Numbered from the stretch's first letter, positions 1-12,036 are shown. The stretch is DNA of 64,000 nucleotides from Helianthus annuus (GCF_002127325.2 NC_035436.2:24873506-24937505), one strand, 5' to 3'. Notes: generated from the letters alone by a model not told the origin. A program made the numbers and translations.

Positions 1-281
1 AGATCATCGATCCTGGGTAACGCATATCTATTCTTGATTGTAACCTTGTTTAGCTCGCGATAATCGATGCATAGACGCATCGATCCGTCCTTTTTCTTCA
101 TAACCAGAATCGGCGCTCCCCAAGGAGATGAGCTAGGTCTAATAAAACCCTTTGCCAACAAATCATCCAACTGAGTCCTCAACTATTTCATCTCAGTCGG
201 TGCTAACTTGTAAGGTGCTCTTGCAACAGGTGCTGCTCCAGGAATAATGTCAATTCTGAACTCTACTTACCTACCTAGAGG
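1..281 (-). pseudogene. gypsy C reverse transcriptase, N-terminal part (truncated by window edge)
   Basis: Minus-strand translation gives the conserved start of a gypsy RT: a proline-rich entry, the [19 protein letters not shown] block and [14 protein letters not shown], ending in PRIDDL at the window edge. The stretch that joins it to the protease contains in-frame stops at about 270-285 and near 185-190, so the polyprotein is broken here. The catalytic YxDD box would lie to the left of the window. Confidence 0.85.
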
Positions 282-1134
282 TCAACCAGGTAGTTCTTCA
301 GGGAATACTTCTGGATATTCAGAAATAACAGGGATGTCTTCAACCTTGGGCTTTGGTTCATCAATAGTCACTTGTGCCATATAAATGACACAACCCTTCT
401 TCAAACACCTTGATGCCTTAAGCATAGACACTTGCTTAGGCAACCCATACTGAGTATCTCCTTGTATCGTAAGTGGCTCACCATATGGAGTCTTGATGAC
501 CACTTGTTTCTTGTCACAAACAATCTGGGCTTGGTTATGAGATAACCAATCCATGCCTATCACTATGTCGAAACCAGCTAGTTTCAAAGGAAGCAAAGAT
601 AACGGAAAAGAGTGGTTCCTAATGGGTATAAAACATCCGTCTAACACAGTTGAAGCAGTTTCTATGGTACCATCGGCCAATTCTACTTCATATTTTATGC
701 TTAGGGTTTTAATAGGCAGATTTAATAACTTACAAAATTTATCATCCACAAACGACTTGTCCGCACCCGAATCAAAAAATACCCTTGCATAAACATCATT
801 AATAAGAAAGGTACCTGTTATCACGTTGTCATTCTGAATCGTTTCTTGTGCATTCATTTGAAAGACCCAAGCATTGGTCTTCTTACCTTCTTCCGGTTTC
901 TTTGCATATTTCGGGCAGCTAGACTTGATATGCCCCTTCTCGTTACAGTTGTAACAAGTCGCATCTTTTATCTTCATACAATCCAGTGTCTTATGCTCGC
1001 TTGATTTGCAGATCTCACAAGCTCTAGGCTGCGATTGGGATTTTGACTCAAACCTGCACTTTCCTAGATGGCGCTTCTTACAAGTCTTACATTTGGGCTT
1101 CTCACCCGACTGTTGGTCATCCTTTTTAAACCCT
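282..1134 (-). pseudogene. gypsy C nucleocapsid zinc knuckles and aspartic protease
   Basis: This reading frame continues gag after a frameshift near 1135. It contains three CCHC-type knuckles in order: CKTCKKRHLGKC, CEICKSSEHKTLDC and CYNCNEKGHIKSSC. These bind RNA during packaging. Next comes a retropepsin-like protease with the active-site FFDSGAD (DSGA in place of DTGA, common in plant gypsy), then GMDWL near the domain end and the PEVFPEELPG linker that precedes RT. The frame closes at 282. The first in-frame methionine lies at 977, but the frame is open well upstream of it, so that methionine is not a real start. Confidence 0.88.
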
Positions 1135-2053
1135 GAACTCTCTTGTGATCAGAGTTCCCCTTATGTTTCTTATCAGAACGGTGTGAGTTCTCATCCTCAC
1201 ATTTTCTTTTCCCCTCATCAGAATTCCTAAGTGATCTCTGCCTGACCGCATCGAGGGTAAGAGATAATGACAAATCAGCCACTGACCTAAAGGTAGTAGG
1301 TCTTGATGCTTTCACAGTTGCTGTAATTTTCAGAGCTAAACCTCCAATAAAACGAGCTATGCGTTTTGGTTCCGGTGTGACCAAGTATGGAACCAATCGT
1401 GACATAGTGTTGAAGCTCGTAAGATATGCCTGGCAGTCTAAGTTCTTCATGACCCAGGTCAAGAAGTCAGTTTTAATTTTCTCAACTTCATGTTGAGGAC
1501 AGAAATTCTCTTTGATCAACGCAACAAACTGATCCCAAGACAAATTATATAACGGAATCTTCCCAGTAGCTTGGATTAGCGACCTCCACCAAGCTAGAGC
1601 TTCACCTTTGAACGATTGTGACACAAATTTCACAATATCTTTATCAGCACAGCCACTGATATCAACCACTGTATCCATCTCATCTAGCCACGTCATGCAA
1701 TCAATGGCTCCTTTTTCCCCAATGAAATCCCTGGGCTTGCAGGAGACGAAATACTTATAAGAGCAGGTTTTAACACGTGGCTCTTGATTGAGCTCAACTT
1801 TCTTAGATGGGATGCTCCTCTGGTTTGATGAATGATGAGAATCGCTCTTGTGAGTATGAGTCTTGGAGGGTGGTTTTGAATAAGGTACAGATAGGGTCTT
1901 GCTCCTAGTACCACTTGATTCTCTAAACTGCCTGTCCATGGCTTTAGTAACAACATTGCCAATCAATTCCTGAAGATCCGCACCAGTTACGTTGATTCTG
2001 GTAGTATCATCATTCTCCCTCGGGTTACTGTTTACCTCGTCGGATCCAGCCAT
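1064..2053 (-). pseudogene. gypsy C Gag (capsid)
   Basis: A 329-codon frame beginning MAGSDEV. The Retrotrans_gag core sits at about residues 100-250, with the family hallmark GEALAWW at residues 150-156, followed by NLSWDQFVALIKENFCP. N-terminal residues 50-95 are Ser/Lys/His-rich and low complexity. Gag forms the cytoplasmic virus-like particle. Past about residue 305 the frame turns to non-homologous residues, because a frameshift at an A-run near 1135 (TTTAAAAAGG) separates it from the zinc knuckles in the next frame. The start at 2053 is the first ATG and lies 1.4 kb from the LTR. The frameshift is most simply a disabling mutation, since gag and nucleocapsid are normally one frame. Confidence 0.87.
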
Positions 2054-2866
2054 GTAGCTTGATTGCTACATAAAAATGATGACAATGTTTCATTCAGAAG
2101 TCTATAACAGAATTGTCATTCTAGTTGATTTATTAACCATGGTATTACTAAACCATATTGGTTAATTTGTTAAGCATATTTATTCAGGATTTTATTATAA
2201 TTATCCTTAGTTATAATTCATCAAAATATTAGAGTGGCACAAAAGGCCCAGTCACAAGGACAGTTATAAATTATAAGCCATGATCTTATAGGATCAAGGC
2301 ATTAAGGCATGAACATAGTTCATCACCTTTTCTTGACAGGGAGTCGTAGACTACAACTGTCTTTTGTCTCAAAGGACAATAAGTATGGCCCGTAGGCACT
2401 TCATCACTAATGGATGATTAAATAATAATTAATAAAGAGAAAGGGAATTGGAAGAATCCAATATAAGGATGACTAGTGTGATTTTATCGAATCACATTTG
2501 CCAAGAGTGCTAACATGTTTTCAGATGTTAACAAGGATTTGAATCTTTGAAATAGGCTTTACCATCATGGCCATGTTTAAAATGACATATAGGCTAGGTC
2601 ATACCTTTAAGATTCCATTTAATATATAATGGCAGATCAATCATAAATTGAAAGGATGTTTTTGGTTTAGGACATATTATACATATATGTTTAATGCCAC
2701 AGTAAATTTTAAAAAGGAACTTTTCATAGAAAGTTCTGATTATTACAACAATGGCCCTATACGGGTCTTAACAAACAAATTTGTCCACGCAGGGACAAAA
2801 AAATAAATATGTCCTTATAGGGACTAATAAAGAAAGGAAAAACAACAAAAGATTTTCTTCCTCGTT
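2054..2866 (-). other. non-coding leader of gypsy C between leader ORF and gag
   Basis: AT-rich sequence with no sustained frame and no recognisable inserted element. It belongs to the untranslated leader of element C. Confidence 0.6.
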
Positions 2867-3382
2867 TTATTTCTGAAAGTTTTCTCCTTGGTTCACTGTG
2901 TGTGGTACGGATACTGAAGGTTTTGGCGTGTAGTCGAAATCTTCCATACTAGGAACCTTTGCAAAAGTAGAATCCAAGGATTCTATGGTTAATGAATAAT
3001 AAGGATCACGAATAGGATCAGGACAGGTATAATCCAAGTTTGGAATTCCAAGACTTGAAGGTAAGAAATATGGGTCATTTGGGTCCATAGGTATCATCTC
3101 CAGAGTGGGAGCCTCAGGGACCGTTGGTATGGACTTCTCCGATGTTGGCTTCTCATTTGAAGTTTCAAAAGTCTTAGGTACCGAATCTGAAGTATGGTTA
3201 ATGGTTTCAACTGGTTTGGTTTTGGGAATGGATCCAAAAAGATCTTTTCTCCATACTGGTCGTACGCTGATTCGAGCTGTGGTACGATGCTTAACATTCT
3301 TGGACTTCGGGTTTGGAGAGCTTCCACCAATGGCAGCTTTACTCGGCGACATGTTCATGAAATACACAAATATCGAAAACAA
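2867..3382 (-). CDS. extra ORF in the leader of gypsy C, unknown function
   Basis: A 171-codon open frame lies between the primer-binding site and gag, on the same strand as the element. The first ATG is at 3382. A more plausible start is the internal ATG at 3352 (MSPSKAAIGG), because the preceding ten residues are hydrophobic and atypical. The protein is hydrophilic, rich in Ser, Pro and Thr, with a basic patch at about residues 24-48 and many Pro-Asp/Pro-Asn turns after residue 90. I recognise no domain. It is not gag, protease, RT, integrase or an envelope-like protein. It could be an accessory protein, a captured host exon, or a chance frame; 171 codons without a stop in AT-rich DNA favours former coding function. 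Confidence 0.45.
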   Translation of the reverse strand: MFSIFVYFMNMSPSKAAIGGSSPNPKSKNVKHRTTARISVRPVWRKDLFGSIPKTKPVETINHTSDSVPKTFETSNEKPTSEKSIPTVPEAPTLEMIPMDPNDPYFLPSSLGIPNLDYTCPDPIRDPYYSLTIESLDSTFAKVPSMEDFDYTPKPSVSVPHTVNQGENFQK

Positions 3383-3501
3383 CGTATACTCCTTAGGGAT
3401 GAGATTATTCCTAGTTCATGTCTAGACACGGAAATCAAAGAATGTGCAACTGTGTCATTGAGATTAAACACAAATGGCTAGTGTTTAATTCACTCAATGT
3501 T

Positions 3502-3515
3502 GGCTCTGATACCAA
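3502..3515 (-). promoter_or_regulatory. primer-binding site of gypsy C (tRNA-iMet type)
   Basis: The minus strand reads TTGGTATCAGAGCC two bases inside the LTR end at 3518. It contains TGGTATCAGAGC, the complement of the 3' end of plant initiator tRNA-Met and the usual primer site of gypsy and Copia elements. Confidence 0.92.
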
Positions 3516-3517
3516 CC

Positions 3518-6500
3518 TGTCACACCCCGATATTTCCACGTATTACTGGTGGGGAGTATCGTGACGTAGTTGATATCATCATAGTCAATTTATCACAGTT
3601 CAATGCACAGCGGAAGTTTAAAAGTAATAATATTACAAACCGAATGAAAGTAACATAAGTATTACAAACGGAATGTAAAAAGGATCCACAGCCGGATCAA
3701 AATAAAGAAGATAATTGTTCAACAGATTTTTAAGCATCTAAAGCTTGCAAGACTCTTTATTGATACTAGGAGTAGCCAGCCCATTTCGCTTAGTACCTGC
3801 ACTTAACCTTTTTGGAAAATACGTCAGTTTACACTGGTAAATACAATTAACCGACTCTTTTGAAAATATTTAAGAAAATTGATTTAAATGCACTAGGCAC
3901 AAATATTCTTTTATAACTTGGGATAATTATTTAAAAATAATCTTGTAAAAGAATTATATGTTTGTTATACGTTCAGTAGCCCGGGTTAAATACCGGGTTA
4001 AAGATTAATAGACACACCACATAATATAACCTATGGTGAGTTATTCTCCAACAAGCAGGTTTACCATTTTACATACGCACCGGCAGGTGTATGCCTACAC
4101 CCCGTGCTTAAGTCGTGGCCATTTCAATGAATGAGCCGAGGATATCCAGGACATGGTCATTAACCCCCCAAAGGCTTAAAACAAACAAAACAGATTAAAC
4201 GGGTTATCTCAATGATTTAACCTTCATACGATTAAAAGATCAATACCCGACAGCGGTATTTTATATATCGTACCCCAAGCCCGTATACGGGAAAATAAGT
4301 TAAAAGTATTTACCTGAGCAAAATATAAATTTTATCCCAGCCGTATAACAATCAGCAAGTGCAAATATCTTTTAGTGGGCTCCTAAATCTGGAACGAAGG
4401 TTTTAATAACCTATTAGATTCCTAACGGGTCTTATTTAAGTTTAAACTTAGACCGGTTAGTTTTAAAGAAATGTATACGGTTCAAAACGCAAGATTAAGC
4501 GAAGACCGGATTAGAATCTGATTTAGACCCGACAAGTATGAAGACTTGTATAATATGGGTAAGCAAAACACATTCTGGATTTTGAAGTGAAAATGATAAG
4601 GTTTGACCTGTTTCGGTCAATTTATGCAAACTAGTTACATAAACCGCACCGAACGTGAAAAATGCATAACGGGTAACCAAATGAGTCATGAACAGGTTCC
4701 CTAAGTTAATATGCTTAAAATGTGTTATGATATCAGTAGGATATCTTCCATTATGCCCAAAACGAATTTAAACTCAATTTAGGCCCCGAAGGGGTATTTT
4801 GGTCATTTTAAAGATTATAAAAGAGGTTAAATAATAATTTGAGGTTCTGGTCTAAAATGATCAGTGAAAATATTTAATTTTATAAGTTACATCTGTAAGA
4901 TATTGTATATATGTGAAATTTATCATTTATGACCAAACTATGCACCGAAGGGGCATTTTGGTCATTTCACATAAGCTTTAGGGGTCAAATTTGGAAATCT
5001 GATTTCAAAACTTTTACTTACTGTTAAAGTATAAAATTTTACTCATAACATCAGTAGGTAATAAGTCTTAGGTGCCAAATATGGTTTTAAACCATACTAT
5101 GCACCTAAATCGCATAAAGTCAGTATTTGACGATATTCGGGTTAATTAAGGAAATCTGAGATTTTGATCAGCCTTTACTGTTTAAAATAACTTATTTAAT
5201 CTATAAAATCAGTAGAAAAAAGGTTTGGTATGTAAAGGATGTGCAAAACTCATTTTATTAGCAAAAAGAGCATAACCGTCAATTACCGAATCAATGCAAG
5301 AACCCTATGTTATGATCAGTTTAAAATTTAATGAAAAATTCCAAAATTCCCAAAATATTATATTACATCAGTGGGTTGAAAGTTTGGTGTCAAAATTCGG
5401 GTTTAAATAGGTTTTATGCCAAAAATGTCGCTTAATTAATAAAAAGGCTTCAATTACGATATCGAGCATAACTCCTAATTTAAACCTCAAACTGATGTCA
5501 AGTTTTTAGGACATGCTTATAAATCAGTAACAAAGGTTTTTGTCCTCTCATATTTTCAAAAATCTCGTTTTAATGTCAAAAGGGCATAATGGTCAACTTT
5601 TAAGTAATTAACGGAAACATGCAATGAACTAGGATTTCTAAGGAACCAAGTTGTATAACCTCAGAGGGTTATACTAACCTACAACATGGTCCAAAAGGAA
5701 CCCTAAGGCATATCTAAACTAATCTAAATCGGGTCAGAACTAAAAGTCAAAGAAAAAGTCTACTTTTGCGACTTTCGGTTCCGAACCGAGCCTAAACTCA
5801 GAATTATCGGGTTGAACATGCCTAAACATGTTCTTATATTATTTACCAAGTTATTTTAGTGTTAAAACATGTTTCATAACTTTTACAATTATCAGTTATG
5901 AATTTATTTCCAAAACTAGCTTTTGTTGACTTTTTAATGTTAAGTTTGACCCGACAATTGACCAAGTTAGAGTGATAATCAGTGGATGCCCTTTTAAGGG
6001 TTTATTACCCACATAATTACCAACTCATAGCCACTTTCACTTCGAATAATGGCTGGACCATTAGTGATTAATCACTAAGTCAAAGCAGAATTACGTCAAC
6101 TTTGACTTTCGGTCATTACACTAACAAAAACTTAATTACAGAGGCTAAGTACAGTTACAAGAGTCCTTAGCACGAAGATTTAGACTAAGAGAGCTTCCTT
6201 CCAAGGTAGGATTCTCCAGAAAAGCTCCAAATCTTGAGAAACTTTGGGAGTTTGAGAAATTTTTGAAGTGTGAGGAATGAGCTCCAAACATGGCCCCTTT
6301 ATATAGATTTTTGAATGCTCTAGGATCAAAGAAAGTGTCCCCCAGGTGAAATCTTGATCATACAAGTGTCTAGTGGTTTTTAAAATCATCAAAGAATCCA
6401 TAGAATTGAAGTTATGTGAGTGAGGAAGTGGTTTGGAGAAGATAACATGCTGAAACTTGCAGCTGTACAAAGAATCTGTCCAGCTCAGGCCGTCGCGTCA

Positions 6501-7151
6501 CGCGACGGCAGAGGATGATGGTGGTGGCGTGACGCCACCATAGGGGTCACCTGATCAGCAAGTTTCAAAGTTGGCATTTTCACCCCCTGAACCTTTTAAA
6601 ACGCAATATCTTTCATTTCAAGCATATTTAACCCACATAACTTTTATTTTTATGATCCAAGAGATATAACCAAACACCGTTAGGTCCGGTATCATTAAAT
6701 GATAACCGAAAACACAAGTTTTGCCTTGTTGACGCTTTTAACCCCTTGATTATGAAAGTTAACGTATTTTCCTCAAACGATATCGAAACCTTGTGAAATT
6801 TTTACCACTTATTCTTGGGAGCATAATTAATCGTTACAAAGCTCCGGGTTCGCTAAAAGGTCACTCAGAGGTATTATTTAAACATGTTGACACATTTAAC
6901 CCTCGCATCTTGTAAACTTTCTCTTTCTTCCACAAACGGTTTCATACGCTTCATGATTCATTAGTTTAAGGGTATAAACATCGTGTAGGGTCGTTGAAAG
7001 GAAAAATTTTTATATGTTGACACTTTGGATCCTCTTACACACATACTTTCTTCGTTTGTCAACTTTAGTCCCTCGTAATCAACTCGATAAACGTTTAGAG
7101 TTCATGACACGTGTCTTTACTATATTGGATATAATTTTGCGAGGTGTTACA
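3518..7151 (-). repeat. 5' LTR of gypsy C (3.6 kb)
   Basis: On the minus strand the LTR starts TGTAACACCTCG at 7151 and ends GGGGTGTGACA at 3518, so it has TG...CA ends, and the primer-binding site follows. The first dozen bases match the start of the LTR at 62777 (element H), and a block near 5970-6070 matches the end of the window, so both belong to one family. A TATA box (minus CTATATAAA) lies at 6298-6306. Upstream of it, at 6490-6540, are two GC-rich hairpin words. Bases 4700-5560 hold diverged copies of a unit marked by ATCAGTAGG and GGGGCATTTTGGTCATTT-like text. No coding frame of note. Confidence 0.88.
6490..6540. repeat. GC hairpin words in the C LTR
   Basis: There are two perfect short hairpins. 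At 6490-6508, arms CCGTCGCG and CGCGACGG flank TCA. At 6522-6540, arms TGGTGGCG and CGCCACCA flank TGA. They stand out as the only GC-rich island in an AT-rich LTR and lie about 190 bp upstream of the TATA box in the direction of transcription. Confidence 0.8.
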
Positions 7152-8660
7152 CCCGTCCTCTCAGGTACGATGTGCGGTTGCCAAGCCTAATAGTGCTATC
7201 AACTAATACCCTGTTACCTCTCAGGTAACTATTTGGTAGAAGATGGGACTTAAGGTGATAGGAAATGAGTGTATTATCCAACATTCCAGTTTTTACCCAA
7301 AAGACTTATTCCTATCAGGAATACCCATTTGATTGTCCCACCCACCAGGACACATGCTCAAGAGAAGTGAACTCACCTTAGTTTTGCTCGGTATGTTGAG
7401 TTACTTTACCCGTTCCAAGTTGGTCAACCAAACCGTACCATGGTTTCCAAGGATAATCAGTTTCATAAACACATATTCGAATCACGTATTCAACAAGTCA
7501 CATGTAATACCATTGTCACATAGTAAACATTTAGATTTCATACGCGTTCATATCACAAGTTCTCGTTCCAATAGTAGTTACCAATAAAATCAGTTTCATA
7601 ATAATTAGATCACGTATTTTCACATATTGCATTCACCGCAAAGATCATTGCATAACACATAGCAAGTACTCAAATCTCATTTGAGTCCTCTTCTCACATG
7701 CATGTCACATACATCACTAAACAGGTGAGTTGGCCACTCACACTAGCCAAATCAGGTTCCTCATTCCTAATTAACATTATTAACATGCAACAACTAGAGG
7801 TTTGCAAACATAAACATTCACAAACTATTCTGTTTGATTGTTCACTTGCAGCATCCCCACGAAGAACCAGTTCTTCGTGGGATGTTCTCATGGTGAAAAT
7901 CCCCTCGACGAAGAACAGTACTTCGTCTAAAAGTGTTGCGATGAAGAACCACAGTTGTTCGTTAAAGGGCCAGTCGACGAAGGATCAGGTCCTTCGTCAT
8001 CTTAGGTTCTTCGTGAGGGGAGAGTCTTTCGTCGCTGTCCTCACAGACGGTTACAGTTCCCATTTTAACCACCTCTCTATAATTTCAGTAAACACATACC
8101 ATATTCACAAAACAGATCAAACATCATAATTTAATCAGTTACTAAGTCAATCTATGTGAATCCTAATCATAACCGAATCATCAGCAACGATTATCACATG
8201 TTCATCATTTAGATAAAATTCTACAATTACACCAATTATCATACTAATCACGACAACATTCTTATCAGTTCGAGCATCACATTTTCACTCTTGACACACC
8301 CCTAATCATCATATGAATCACGATCATGTGTTGAACATCCCACGAGTCCTATCGACAAAACTCTAAATCATGACTATGCATCTTAATAAACAGTCATAAT
8401 CCTCTTTTCGATAAAATCAATAAATCTGTTAACACATGAATCATTACACTATCTCATCAGATACTACCCTAGTTGGTAGATTAACATTCAACTGTTCAAA
8501 ACAATATCAAGACATGTTTCTAGCCTAACTCTAGATCATGATCAGTCAATCAGTTTGCATAAAACCAAGAGCAATTAACAAGAATTAAGACAAGTATGAC
8601 CATACTAACCGAGATATAGTTACGGATGAGAAAGATGGTGCCTCGCTGAGAACGGCTTAT
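7152..8660 (-). repeat. LTR of element B, second piece (interrupted)
   Basis: Read on the minus strand this resembles the LTR of element G: shared blocks include ACCGAGCAA...GGTGAGTTCA, GAGCATGTGTCC and TTAGTTGATAGC-CTATTAGG (compare 59893-60055 on the plus strand). It continues an LTR that begins at 28697 and is split by Athila D; CTTAT at 8656-8660 is repeated at 28425-28429. It ends at 7151/7152 where element C inserted, at a point homologous to 60077 in the G LTR. A cluster of GACGAAGAAC hairpin words lies at 7856-8035. No gene is seen. Confidence 0.8.
7856..8035. repeat. GACGAAGAAC hairpin-word cluster in the B LTR
   Basis: Five or six variants of a word such as GACGAAGAAC, each facing its own inverted copy a few bases on. 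The best is at 7856-7881, with 11-base arms CCCACGAAGAA and TTCTTCGTGGG around CCAG. Others lie near 7896, 7930, 7975 and 8007. More copies occur in the other piece of the same LTR at 28595-28690. Confidence 0.8.
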
Positions 8661-10564
8661 TGGTACGTGCGCGACTGCACATATTTTTACAATGAAATTA
8701 CACACGATTTGGTTTTAAATTTATAAAAGTGATTATTACTTTTACATCAAAACACACACGAAGGAGGAAAGTGTACCCCGTCATATATGTAGTAAAGTAT
8801 CGGTAAGAACCAAGTATCGATCCACGGAAATGGGCGGAGAAATAATACTAGACCTTTGTCACTAAATTACCAATAAAAACATAAGTTGTTTTTGGTTTTA
8901 ATTAAACTAAAGTAAGCATAAATAAATACTTATAAAACATAGTAGATTATATATAAATAGCCTTGCTTAATACACAACCAAAGCATGTCAACTAAGTCGG
9001 TTTTGGCACTAGAAGCATTCGGTCAATTTTCCAATTCGAGACAATTAGTATCCCTTTCGGGAATCCTAACATGACAATCATTCAGAAAGTTAAAACGATA
9101 AACACACTTTAACCACCTAAAATTGTTCTTTAACGTGCAATTGATTAACGTCTACAAAAATCTCCTAAAAATAAGTTAGTCATCCGTTAGGAGTTTTCTA
9201 ACCTCACTTAATCAAGGAAAGCGACACCGATAAACACAATGCAACCACCGAGACAAGCATAAACTAGATTGAATCACAACCGAGTTCATTTTACAAATCT
9301 TGCGCATGAATTCACCAAGATAGCAATTTTGGCTGAAACTACTAACTAAGCTAACAAATCATGGCAGGAATTCATAACAACACCATCTAACCCGTTAGAG
9401 TCCTTCCGTGAAGGCAAGCTTTCTTGATTAACAATAATTACATTTTATTAAACCACTAACCCGTTAGAGTATCATGGTGCCCACATTTTAACCAAGTTAA
9501 GCTAGTTAACCAAATTAAAAGTTTACTAATACATGATTAAATAAGCTTCATTTTTCAACTATCTTACCTAACCAAGCACCAATCATCCAACACAATTACT
9601 TATAATCAAGAAATCATTATCAATAACAAGGTTGCAAACTAATCATCAAAGATAATCATAGAAAACACTTCCAAATTTCATTACAAACATAGATTAACAT
9701 ACTAATGGTTATAATCAAGCAAGGGATTGTTGTGTTTTTGCCCAAAGGCTTCAGTAATACATAAACATTAACCTAAATGCTTGAAAGATTAACAAAAACA
9801 TGAAAAGATTAGAAAACCCAACCATAAACAAGCACAAGATTAAGAATCCGGATAGTAAATGAGCAAAACCGGGCAATGTGGCTTGAATCCGAGTGAAAGT
9901 AGAAGCCTTCGGAGCCTCAAAATCGCCTGCAAAGCTCTCAAAAATTCCAGAGTTACTAATAGAATGGTTCTGTTCTGTTTTTATGCTTTTTCGATGTCGC
10001 ACGGTCGTTCTCCGATCGCACGACCGTGCACTTTAAGCAATTATTGGTGGTGGTCCACCATACTGCGTGACGTCACAGATCGTTGACTGGTCTTCGGACA
10101 CGCACGGCCGTTCTTCAATTGGCACGGCCGTTCCTTTCCGAGGTCTGGTTGCACGCCTGGTCCTTTGGTCGTTCAGTTCTGAGGTCTTGTTGGATTGTCG
10201 GATCCGCACGGGGTGCAAGATATGGAACGACCGTGCGTTCCCGGGTTGGCCTTCAATGCCTTGCACGCGGAGTTGCACCATCGTTCACTGCCGGGCCTTT
10301 CTTAGTTTGTCGGATATGCACGGTCGTGCATCAGGTCGCACGACCGTTCCAGACGCCCAGGTCAGTTTTGTAACAGAAGTTGCGCAGCTTCGTCGTTTTA
10401 TCCGGAAAGTCCTCGTTTTTGCTATCATCTTGTCTGGTAAGCTATTTTAGGCCTGTAAACAAAAATGTAGATAATTAAGTATCCGAATGACGGTTTTACG
10501 GCCGAAAACGCATAAAATAGGGGTAAAATGGGGAACTAAAATATGTGTAAATTAGCGAATATCA
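8661..10564 (-). repeat. 3' LTR of Athila D
   Basis: 1904-bp copy, TGGTACGTGC...ATATCA on the plus strand, nearly identical to 26530-28424. It has 9 bp more near 8692 than the other copy. The GC-rich cluster of GCACGGTCGTGC words lies at 9998-10346. Short frames seen inside are by-products of that cluster and are repeated in both LTRs. Confidence 0.95.
9998..10346. repeat. GCACGGTCGTGC word cluster (D 3' LTR)
   Basis: About ten copies of GCACGGTCGTGC or its complement GCACGACCGTGC, including shortened forms such as GCACGGCCGTTC. The arms GCACG and CGTGC can pair. The identical arrangement is in the other LTR at 27858-28206, and further copies are in the D internal region at 19432-19612 and 20009-20157. 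Confidence 0.88.
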
Positions 10565-10579
10565 AATCTCCCCACACTT
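10565..10579 (-). promoter_or_regulatory. polypurine tract of Athila D
   Basis: The minus strand reads AAGTGTGGGGAGATT directly before the 3' LTR start (TGATATTCGC). Purine-rich, G-run containing, and in the exact position where plus-strand DNA synthesis is primed. Confidence 0.88.
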
Positions 10580-11586
10580 GAACCTTGCTTGTCCTCAAGC
10601 AAGCTGAACTAAAAAGTAATAAAAGACAGAAACAAACAAGAACGATAATTTACACACTATTTTATTGAAAACTACTATAAACGGTTAGCCGGTTTGTCGA
10701 AAGACAACATCAAAAGACTCAAACCCAACAAGCATATGCAATTATAATAGCGACAACCAAAAAGATGTGACTTCACATTTAATTGACTCAACATGTTAAT
10801 CTTCACACGACTCACAATATTCACACACACTCGGTTTTATTTATGAAACATACATAAAATGTGTATGTGCGAACACTCAATGCCTCGTCAATGAAAAATG
10901 CAATATCATAAGCTTGTCATAAGATCTCGTCTCCACCAACTAACATGCAAACAAGTGTAAATCAAGAGGTCTTTACGGGTTGTAACGTTAGGCTTGGGCG
11001 AAGGGTATGGAAGTAGACATATAAAGTGGCGAAAATGGTTAAAACTCGGTAGTAGCGTTTAACTAGCAACAAAGTAAACAACTATACATACAAACGCCTT
11101 AAAAAGGCGACTATTGCGCAATCGAGCTTATCAACGAAATTTTAACATTTAAGCATTCAAAATTGCTCGATTTTTATCAACTTCACCCTATTTTAGGGTG
11201 TTTTTTTTTAGATTAACATACTAATTATACAATAAACTGAAACAAACGCTAGTTAAACGATTATTTTGTCCGAGTTTTAACACTAAAAAGGGGTTTAAAA
11301 CATATAAAGGCTAACTTTGGCTAAGTGGGCGATAATGTGGGTAAACAAAGGTAAACGGGAAGGCTCGACAGGGTTAATCCTAAAGGGTAATATAAGGTGA
11401 ACGGGGAACACAACACAAAGAACAAGGTTTATAACAAAGGGGTAATCTAAGTGCCTCTATCACTTTTACACAAATCCACAAGTTCATGGTCTTAACAAGC
11501 ATACTAGTGACAAATTCTAAATTACACATAACATCCGGCTCACTCTTATATCCTAAATGAACAAACAAACAAATATATAACAATAG
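10580..11586 (-). other. non-coding 3' region of Athila D, distal part
   Basis: AT-rich Athila sequence between the polypurine tract and the insertion of E. No gene-like frame. A short hairpin CACCCTATTTTAGGGTG lies at about 11186-11202. The region resumes at 17333 after E. Confidence 0.7.
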
Positions 11587-11591
11587 GCTCA

Positions 11592-12036
11592 TGTTGGTGC
11601 AGTCATCTGTCGTCTTCGTCTTATGTCGAGTCTCGGGTTAGTTGCAGGTCAGATTGAGCAAGAAATCAAGAGATTTGAAGCCTGGACGTTTGAGAAGTTT
11701 CCTGGCCGTTTGAAGAGGCTTCCGTTTGAAGCCTGGCCGTTTGAAGCTGATCGTTTGAAGGCTGCTCGTTTGAATGTTTGCTGACCGTTTGAGCATGTTC
11801 AAACGGTCAGGCTATCTAGTATATATAGGCTTCAAACGGTTTCAGTTGAAACAGTTGTGATTTCCGACAGCGAAGCTCTGTCGAAGTGTCTCCGTGACTG
11901 TATTTGCTTTATAATCAATACAAGAGACAATTAATAGTGAATACAAGCTGAACGAAGACCAAATCAATGAATTCCGCCTCTGATTCGGTCTGAGCGCTCT
12001 TCTGATTGACTCAACAGGTCGATTCACGATCCTACA
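11592..12036 (+). repeat. 5' LTR of element E
   Basis: 445 bp, TG...CA ended. It holds five exact CGTTTGAA words and two CGTTTGAG, plus a hairpin with arms GACCGTTTGA and TTCAAACGGTC near 11784-11811, ending just upstream of a TATATATA box at 11820-11827. Confidence 0.95.

Larger units (their letters stand above)
1..7151 (-). mobile_element. Ty3/gypsy chromovirus-like LTR retrotransposon C, 5' part
   Basis: Reading on the minus strand from 7151, the order is a 3.6-kb LTR, a tRNA-iMet primer-binding site, a long leader with an extra ORF, gag, three zinc knuckles, an aspartic protease, and the start of reverse transcriptase, which leaves the window at base 1. This order is diagnostic of Ty3/gypsy. 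The long LTR and tRNA-iMet primer fit the Tekay/Del-type chromoviruses, but the chromodomain that would prove it lies outside. The coding part carries a frameshift and several stops, so this copy is not autonomous. It was inserted into the LTR of element B at 7152; the bases next to the junction, CCCGT at 7152-7156, are the likely target duplication, whose partner is off-window. Confidence 0.88.

Noticed and set aside
1135..1145. Programmed frameshift between gag and nucleocapsid of element C
   Set aside because: The A-run is suggestive, but the shift falls within Gag before the zinc knuckles, and other stops in the same copy point to decay.
7152..8660. An independent intergenic region with host genes between C and D
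   Set aside because: The TSD, shared hairpin words and similarity to the G LTR show it is one piece of a split LTR.
9998..10346. CRISPR-like appearance of short palindromic words with unique spacers
   Set aside because: Words are only 10-12 bases, irregularly spaced, present in both LTRs of a plant retrotransposon, with no cas genes.
10033..10450. Overlapping open frames on both strands in the Athila LTR, repeated at 27893-28310
   Set aside because: They arise from GC-rich hairpin words with few stops; no domain, and identical in both LTRs.
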